DNA of 64,000 nucleotides from Limnohabitans sp. GTDB lineage: Bacteria > Pseudomonadota > Gammaproteobacteria > Burkholderiales > Burkholderiaceae_C. Below the pieces are notes generated by a model. It ran no database searches. It was not told the DNA's origin and worked only from the letters and a program-made list of their open reading frames with translations. The position numbers and the translations under genes were made by a program. Positions 58,945 through 64,000 of the stretch are shown piece by piece. Positions within the stretch are counted from its first letter, which is position 1. Every line of letters begins with the position of its first letter. Location: positions 30,608-94,607 of the forward strand of contig NZ_JAFEIF010000069.1 in NCBI RefSeq assembly GCF_017848645.1, in the 5' to 3' direction.

Positions 58945-59802
58945 TCAAGGGTTGCAGAAATCACAACGGGCCGGATCGGCCCAGAGTTGGGTGTGAACGG
59001 CCCGGTGTTCTTCGTGGCCGCATTTTTTGCAGCCCCAGATTTCGGCTTTGGGCAATCGGGTCAAGCTGCCGCAGTCACGGCAGGGCAGGCCCGGAATCTG
59101 CTGGCTGAGCCAGTAGCCCGGTGTGTCACAGCCAGGGCACATCGACAGCAATTTTTGAATCAGGTCCCCGGTCGCCTTGAGGATGGTTTTCTGCCGAGTT
59201 GGATTGCAAAAAGCCCGCAGATCGTTTTCGACAAACACCACGCCATTGGCGGATTTGGCTTGGGCCAGGTGAAAGGCCTTCAGCAATGTCTCGCGATCGC
59301 GGATGCCTTTGTCCATGTCGGTGTGCTCGGCGTGTTCCGGTCGCAGCACCAGATGGTGCTCTGGAAAACCAGCCTCTGCGGCAAAGCGCTCCAGCTCTTG
59401 CAGGCTGGTCACCATCCGGTGCAGGCTTTGGGCGGGTCCGTGTGCAAAGCCGGTCACTTCAATCCCTGACAATCGATCGACCCACAACACGACCTCGGTG
59501 TTCCAGGGCATGAAAGCGCCAAAAGGGTCGGGGCCAAACGAGCCTTCACTGGCCAAGCCGACAGACGCACCCGTCAGCGCCATGCCGATGCTGGCTTTTT
59601 TGCGGGCCGCATCGAGTTGGGAGCCGGCCCGGGTCAGTTCACGCGTGAATGTGCCCAATTGGTCGGTGTCATAGCCATCGGTGTGAACCAACTGGCAGCC
59701 CAGCGCGGCTTCGAGCGGCTCGCGCACGAGAACCTGCTTGCCATGTTGCGTCAAAAACGCGACGGTGCGGCCGTCATAAAAACGAGCTCCTGCCATGCTC
59801 AT
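58945..59802 (-). CDS. DUF6671-type zinc-ribbon protein
   Basis: A 285-residue soluble protein. The N-terminal two thirds (GARFYDGRTVAFLTQHGKQ, GMALTGASVGLASEGSFGPD, RPEHAEHTDMDKGIRDRETL) match what I recall of the uncharacterised DUF6671 family. The C-terminal third has four CxxC pairs (CPGC, CRDC, CKKC, CDFC) that should form two zinc ribbons. Its ATG overlaps the stop of the permease gene upstream as ATGA, so the two are co-translated. Function unknown; linkage suggests a role with the transporter. Confidence 0.8.
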   Translation of the reverse strand: MSMAGARFYDGRTVAFLTQHGKQVLVREPLEAALGCQLVHTDGYDTDQLGTFTRELTRAGSQLDAARKKASIGMALTGASVGLASEGSFGPDPFGAFMPWNTEVVLWVDRLSGIEVTGFAHGPAQSLHRMVTSLQELERFAAEAGFPEHHLVLRPEHAEHTDMDKGIRDRETLLKAFHLAQAKSANGVVFVENDLRAFCNPTRQKTILKATGDLIQKLLSMCPGCDTPGYWLSQQIPGLPCRDCGSLTRLPKAEIWGCKKCGHEEHRAVHTQLWADPARCDFCNP

Positions 59803-60806
59803 CCCAAGACCGCTTGCGCCACCGCCAAATAAAACGGAATGCCCAGCACGATGTTCAGCGGAAAGGTCAGCCCCAGGCTGAGCCCGAAATACAGCGCGGG
59901 TTTGGCCTCGGGCAAGGCGGTGCGCAGCACGGCGGGCACGGCGATGTAGGACGCACTGGCCGCCAGCACCATGAGCAAAGCCCCGTCGCCTGCACTCAGT
60001 TGTAATGCGAAGGCCACGCCCAGGGCCAAAGCCGCGTGCACCAGGGGCCCGATCACCGCATAAGCGATCAGTACGGGCGACTGGCCCTTGACTTGTGGCA
60101 GGTTGCGCGCCGCCATCAAGCCCATGTCGAGCAGGAAGAAGGCCAGCATGCCTTTGAAAAGGTCCACCGAGAAGGGGGCCATCGCCTCTTTGCCCGCTTC
60201 GCCCGTGACCAGGCCGATCACCATAGCCCCCAAGAGCAGCAACTGCGCACCATCGGTGAAGGACTCGTGCAGGATCTTGCCCACCGACGCGCCATGAGGC
60301 GTGGCAGGTCCACCCAGTGCGGCCCCGCCACCCGCTTGCAGCGCCACACCCGAAGCCTGTTTTTGTCGCAATGAATTGGCCAGCACCACTGCGAGGATGA
60401 TGGCGGGCGACTCCATCAGGGCCATGGCCGCAGCCATGTGTCCGCCGTAAGCCACGCCCTGGTTTTCCAGGGTCTGCACCGCTGTGACAAAGGTCACTGC
60501 GCTCACCGAGCCATACGTGGCAGCCACGGCCGCTGCGTCAAAACCCGAGACAAAGCGCCGCAGCACGGCGTAACCGATGAGCGGGATGACGATGGCCAGC
60601 AACACAGCGGCGGCCAGGCTGATGCCCACGTCGGCCGTCAGGCCCGATTGCGACAGCGCAAAGCCGCCCTTCAAACCCAGGGCCATCAACAGGTAGAGCG
60701 ATAAAAAGCGGGAGATGGCGGGTGGGATTTCGAGGTTGGATTTGACGGTGCCGGCCAGCACGCCGAAGATGAAAAAGAGGATGGCCGGGTCGATCAGATT
60801 TTGCAT
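59799..60806 (-). CDS. SbtA-type sodium-dependent bicarbonate transporter family permease
   Basis: A 335-residue membrane protein with about ten helices in two inverted halves, beginning MQNLIDPAILFFIFGVLAG and including LYLLMALGLKGGFALSQSG and YGSVSAVTFVTAVQTLENQG, characteristic of the SbtA family. SbtA takes up bicarbonate with sodium in cyanobacteria; substrate in betaproteobacteria is less certain. ATG at 60806 follows AAGGAACAACCCC. It is divergent from a LysR-type gene with a T-N11-A box in the spacer. The usual SbtB partner is absent and a DUF6671 gene takes its place. Confidence 0.9.
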   Translation of the reverse strand: MQNLIDPAILFFIFGVLAGTVKSNLEIPPAISRFLSLYLLMALGLKGGFALSQSGLTADVGISLAAAVLLAIVIPLIGYAVLRRFVSGFDAAAVAATYGSVSAVTFVTAVQTLENQGVAYGGHMAAAMALMESPAIILAVVLANSLRQKQASGVALQAGGGAALGGPATPHGASVGKILHESFTDGAQLLLLGAMVIGLVTGEAGKEAMAPFSVDLFKGMLAFFLLDMGLMAARNLPQVKGQSPVLIAYAVIGPLVHAALALGVAFALQLSAGDGALLMVLAASASYIAVPAVLRTALPEAKPALYFGLSLGLTFPLNIVLGIPFYLAVAQAVLG

Positions 60807-60862
60807 GGGGTTGTTCCTTGCGCCGATCATAGAAACGGACGGAGCACTTGTAAAATCGATTC

Positions 60863-60875
60863 TTCAACCCTTGAA
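60863..60875. promoter_or_regulatory. LysR-type T-N11-A operator between sbtA-like and lysR-type genes
   Basis: TTCAA-CCC-TTGAA is a perfect 13-bp palindrome of the T-N11-A form recognised by LysR-type regulators, sited 57 bp upstream of the permease and 15 bp upstream of the regulator. A second inverted repeat, ATAGA-TAAAAG-TCTAT, follows at 60877-60892. Confidence 0.65.
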
Positions 60876-60890
60876 TATAGATAAAAGTCT

Positions 60891-61787
60891 ATGAACGTCA
60901 GCTTCCGTCAATTGCGTTTGTTTCTGGCCTTGGCCGAAACCGGCAGCGTGAGCGCTGCGGCCAAGGTGATGCACGTCACCCAGCCCACGGCCTCGATGCA
61001 GCTCAAGGACATCAGCGAATCGGTGGGTTTGCCACTGTACGAGTTGGTGGGCAAAAAACTTTACCTGACCGAGGTGGGCCAAGAGCTGGCGCAGACCGCC
61101 CGCGCTGTGGCGCACACCTGGGACGCCTTTGAGCAAAACGTGGACGCGGCCAAGGGCTTGTCGCGCGGCAAGCTGCGGGTGGCGGTGGTGAGCACGGCCA
61201 AGTACTTCATGCCGCACCTGATCGGCAGCTTTTGCAAGCGGCACCCGGCCATTGACGTGTCGCTCGAAATCCTGAACCGCGACGGCGTGGTGCAACGGCT
61301 GCGTGACAACCTGGACGACCTCTACATCATGTCCATGCCGCCCAAAGACATGGACTTGGGCGACGAGGCCTTCATGCCCAACCCGATTGTGGTGATTGCG
61401 CCCACCTCGGACCCGCTGGCCAAACGCAGCACCGTGCCTTTGCACGAGTTGGCAGAGCGCCGCTTCATCCTGCGTGAAAAAGGCTCGGGCACACGCATGG
61501 CCGCCGACCAGTTTTTCCGGTCCATGAAGTTCCGCCCCGATGTGCGCCTCGAGCTGGGCAGCAACGAGGCGATCAAGGAGTCGGTGGCTGGGGGGCTGGG
61601 GGTAGGTGTGGTCTCGCGCCACGCCTTGCATGGCCACCAGAAAGAAAACGGCGTGAGCGTGATCGATGTCGCCGGCTTTCCCCTGCCCTCGGCCTGGCAC
61701 ATCGTTTACCCTGCGGGCAAAAAACTCTCACCGCTGGCGCTGGCCTTCAAGCAGCACGTGCTCAAGCAGATCAGTCGGCGCAAATGA
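60891..61787 (+). CDS. LysR-family regulator (CbbR/CmpR-like)
   Basis: A 298-residue regulator with an N-terminal winged helix-turn-helix (FRQLRLFLALAETGSVSAAA, then HVTQPTASMQLKDI) and a periplasmic-binding-like effector domain (about 90-290; GKLRVAVVSTAKYFMPHLIG). The effector part, with PTSDPLAKRSTVPLHELAER and FILREKGSGTRM, resembles CbbR/CmpR proteins that control carbon fixation or bicarbonate uptake. It is divergent from the SbtA-type permease and probably regulates it. Confidence 0.93.
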   Translation: MNVSFRQLRLFLALAETGSVSAAAKVMHVTQPTASMQLKDISESVGLPLYELVGKKLYLTEVGQELAQTARAVAHTWDAFEQNVDAAKGLSRGKLRVAVVSTAKYFMPHLIGSFCKRHPAIDVSLEILNRDGVVQRLRDNLDDLYIMSMPPKDMDLGDEAFMPNPIVVIAPTSDPLAKRSTVPLHELAERRFILREKGSGTRMAADQFFRSMKFRPDVRLELGSNEAIKESVAGGLGVGVVSRHALHGHQKENGVSVIDVAGFPLPSAWHIVYPAGKKLSPLALAFKQHVLKQISRRK

Positions 61788-61831
61788 CAGGAGGCTGATG
61801 AGCGTGATGGATCAGCATGGGGTGACACGCC

Positions 61832-62938
61832 TTATCGGTGAACCAGGAGATTCAAAGACCGAAATGCAGCTTCCATGGACGGCCCCAATCGGAACGCGCG
61901 GTCCGTCAGCGAGGGTGCGGCAGCGGGTGTTTGCTGCAAGCATTGGTGGATGGCCTGCACCATGGCCTGGGCATCGTTGATCGGGGTGAACAGCACCAGA
62001 TCTTCCCAGTCGGCATGTTGACCCTGATCGGTGGCGGCTTCAGAAATGACGCGCGCACCCAAAGACAGGCATTCACAAATGCGCGTACTTTCCAGCAAGG
62101 CGTTTTCGTAATAGTGAATGTTGACCACCACTTTGGCGTGCACCATGGCACGCCACAAGTCTTGCCCATACAAGCTGCGTTCCGCCCGCACATCAAAATG
62201 ATCGCTCAGCACCTTGAGAAAGGCCTGTCGCCTTTTGTTTTTCAGATCCCCATAAAACAGCACATCGCATGTGCGCTCGCTTTCTGATTCGGTCAAAGCG
62301 CCCGCAAATTCAGCACCCGGGTAGTGGGCTACCGGCGACAAGGGCACATGAAAAATCATGTCGGCGGGTATGCCTTGCTGGGTCAAAAACTGGATGTTTT
62401 GTGCAGAGTAATCAAAAACCGCCACCGAGTTGTAAAGGATGTTCAGATACTCGGGGGTGAACCACCGGGGATGGACAGATTGCTCCATTTGAAAAACGAT
62501 GCGTTTTTCGCGTGGGGGCAAGCGCGAAAACATTTGAGGGCAAATGACCAGGTACAGGTCTTCGGGAAAGTCCTCGGGCATTTCGTGGTCGATATGCACC
62601 GCAAACCCCAAAGCGCTTGCATGGGTCTGCAAGGCATGTGCCACAAATGTGGTCGGGCGGGTGCACACGATGCGCAGCGTGCCCGCAGCGCCCAAGCTTT
62701 TTTGGTCAACGATGTGTTGGCGGCGTAAAGGCCAATCGTTGGAGGACGACGGCGCAGGGTTTTGCAAGGCCAGACGCAGCCAAGCACGAAAAGCCGGGTG
62801 AATGTCTCCTGCATGGGGCCAAACCCAGGGCTGGAACACGCGCCGGGGTGCCAATTGGTCGTCAAATACCAGCGATTTCAACCAGGCACGAGGCTTGCCG
62901 TTGGCGTGAAAACCGATTTTTTTCAACACTTGGGCCAT
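61832..62938 (-). CDS. Glycosyltransferase-like protein (CgeB-type family 1)
   Basis: A 368-residue protein whose C-terminal half resembles CgeB/family 1 glycosyltransferases: RIVFQMEQSVHPRWFTPEYL, CDVLFYGDLKNKRRQAFLKV, ARVVVNIHYYENALLESTRI-like segment (read VVVNIHYYENALLEST), CECLSLGARVISE. The N-terminal part has ARAWLKSLVFDDQLAPRRVF. Sugar donor and acceptor are unknown. The start is uncertain between ATG at 62938 and at 62947; GGATGGA fits the former. It is convergent with the LysR-type gene. Confidence 0.8.
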   Translation of the reverse strand: MAQVLKKIGFHANGKPRAWLKSLVFDDQLAPRRVFQPWVWPHAGDIHPAFRAWLRLALQNPAPSSSNDWPLRRQHIVDQKSLGAAGTLRIVCTRPTTFVAHALQTHASALGFAVHIDHEMPEDFPEDLYLVICPQMFSRLPPREKRIVFQMEQSVHPRWFTPEYLNILYNSVAVFDYSAQNIQFLTQQGIPADMIFHVPLSPVAHYPGAEFAGALTESESERTCDVLFYGDLKNKRRQAFLKVLSDHFDVRAERSLYGQDLWRAMVHAKVVVNIHYYENALLESTRICECLSLGARVISEAATDQGQHADWEDLVLFTPINDAQAMVQAIHQCLQQTPAAAPSLTDRAFRLGPSMEAAFRSLNLLVHR

Positions 62939-63060
62939 GAGTTCCATCCAGCAAACGCACCAAAATAACCTTGAATTGTCGCCATAAAACAAGGGCTCGA
63001 AACTCCTGGTGACAGGGACCGGATGGATCTTTTGATCCACACAGCGTTTGTGCAGGTCAT

Positions 63061-64000
63061 TTACACCGCGTCCAGTCCCGCACGCGTGGCATCGGCTTGC
63101 TGGCTGATTTGCGCCTTGTCGTCTGCACTCATCTTGCCCACATGCTTGACCATGAGCGCGGTGCGCGGGTTGCCGGCAAAGTCGCTCTCGTGGCGGATCA
63201 AAAAATCCCAATACAGCGTGGTCATGGGGCAGGCGCTGGGGCCGGTGCGCACTTCGGGTTGGTAGCGGCAGCCTTTGCAGTAGTTGCTCATGCGGCTGAC
63301 GTACTGGCCGCTGGCCACATAGGGCTTGCTGGTGAAGCGCCCGCCGTTGGCGTGCAGGGCCATCCCTAAGGTGTTGGGCGTCTCGACCCATTCGACCGCG
63401 TCCACGTACATGGCGCGGTACCAGGCGCTGACCTGCTGGGGTGACAAACCGGCCAGCACCGCAAACTGCCCGGTGACCATGAGGCGCTGGATGTGGTGCG
63501 CGTAGCCGTGTTGCAGGCTTTGGCCGATGGTCGCTTGCATGCAGGCCATCTGGGTCTTGCCCGTCCAGTACCACTTGGGCAGGTCGCGGGTGTGGCCATA
63601 GTGGTTGGCCTCGGCCATGTGGGGCATGTCCAGCCAGTACACACCGCGAATGAACTCGCGCCAGCCCAGCACCTGGCGGATGAAGCCCTCGACACTGGCC
63701 AGCGGCAAGCCGCGCGCGTGGTAGGCCTGCTCGGCCGCCACAATCACCTCACGCGGGTGAAGCAGGTGCAGGTTGATGCTGCTGCCCACCAAAGCGTGCC
63801 AGCCAAAGGGGAGCGTGGTCCACATGGCGTCTTGCCAGGCGCCAAAGTTTTCCAGGCGTTGGTCAATGAAATGCTGTAGCGCCACCAGCGCGTCTTCTCG
63901 GGTGACAGGCCAGGCAAAGTGGTCCAGTGTGCCCGGGTGCTGGGCAAAGCGTGTTTGCACCAGCGCGATCACGTCTTGCGTCACGCGGTCGGGTGCAAAG
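63061..64000 (-). CDS. FeS-type (6-4)/bacterial cryptochrome photolyase, C-terminal part
   Basis: The visible 313 residues continue through the right window edge in the same frame (FAPDR precedes the first visible GTG codon), so the N-terminus is missing. The helical FAD-binding domain is clear: WTTLPFGWHALVGSSINLHL, GWREFIRGVYW, WRAMYV-type region and NTLGMALHANGG. Cysteines in QMACMQ, NYCKGC and SACPMTTLYWDFL match the four ligands of the [4Fe-4S] cluster in PhrB-type photolyases. It should repair UV photoproducts using light. Confidence 0.93.
   Translation of the reverse strand, partial: FAPDRVTQDVIALVQTRFAQHPGTLDHFAWPVTREDALVALQHFIDQRLENFGAWQDAMWTTLPFGWHALVGSSINLHLLHPREVIVAAEQAYHARGLPLASVEGFIRQVLGWREFIRGVYWLDMPHMAEANHYGHTRDLPKWYWTGKTQMACMQATIGQSLQHGYAHHIQRLMVTGQFAVLAGLSPQQVSAWYRAMYVDAVEWVETPNTLGMALHANGGRFTSKPYVASGQYVSRMSNYCKGCRYQPEVRTGPSACPMTTLYWDFLIRHESDFAGNPRTALMVKHVGKMSADDKAQISQQADATRAGLDAV

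Noticed and set aside
63024..63039. TGGATC-TTTT-GATCCA palindrome between the glycosyltransferase and photolyase genes
   Set aside because: Short stem with a T loop but no following T-run; a chance palindrome cannot be excluded.
1..64000. CRISPR arrays, rRNA or tRNA genes
   Set aside because: No regularly spaced repeats, and no stretch resembling tRNA or rRNA, was seen on reading the window.

Overview
The window is GC-rich DNA from a betaproteobacterium. Gene content and order (mnmG-rsmG-lysE-parA-hydrolase-parB, minCDE, divergent yhdP/glnE) suggest Burkholderiales, probably Comamonadaceae; this placement is inference from protein resemblance. Coding density is high and many neighbouring genes overlap by 4 nt. 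No rRNA, tRNA or CRISPR was seen.

Left third (1-25.2 kb), core chromosome. A leftward chain runs mnmG, rsmG, two LysE-type exporters, parA, an RBBP9-like hydrolase, parB and two paralogous membrane hybrid histidine kinases. Two perfect parS palindromes and two near matches lie in and beside rsmG/mnmG, so this is an origin-proximal chromosome-partition region. Next come glutamate dehydrogenase, an Lrp-type regulator divergent from a fused indolepyruvate:ferredoxin oxidoreductase, and minCDE. The spacer upstream of minC carries two perfect inverted DnaA boxes beside an AT-rich stretch. A copper/oxygen-related group follows: DUF2788, DUF2189, a Spy-like protein, DUF2892, CopZ, CopA and a hemerythrin, with FNR-type boxes at both ends. 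An Old Yellow Enzyme and a class II aldolase close the segment.

Accessory segment (25.2-34.2 kb). Six genes of lower GC (25.5-29.7 kb) encode a predicted PD-(D/E)XK nuclease, a DUF4230 protein and small membrane proteins, with no recognised system. From 29.75 to 34.18 kb there is a mosaic: an intact ykgJ-family gene at the right end and three partial ykgJ copies. The broken ends of the partial copies all fall in one shared 28-bp segment. Between them lie a umuC remnant, an AhpD-like gene with a divergent AraC regulator, a thioredoxin, a MazEF-type pair and a HigBA-type pair.

Right half (34.2-64 kb). Envelope genes (mltA, a small membrane protein, an NlpC/P60 lipoprotein) lead to a PAS sensor kinase with a FixJ-type regulator, then a YhdP-like AsmA protein divergent from glnE. 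Two tandem TonB-dependent receptors share a 116-bp near-identical tract and precede a two-gene RND efflux module. A phosphoethanolamine-transferase-like sulfatase, an SDR with an altered active site, an SbtA-type permease coupled to a DUF6671 protein under a divergent LysR regulator, a glycosyltransferase and the C-terminal part of an FeS photolyase complete the window. Nothing was computed or searched; family names come from reading motifs.
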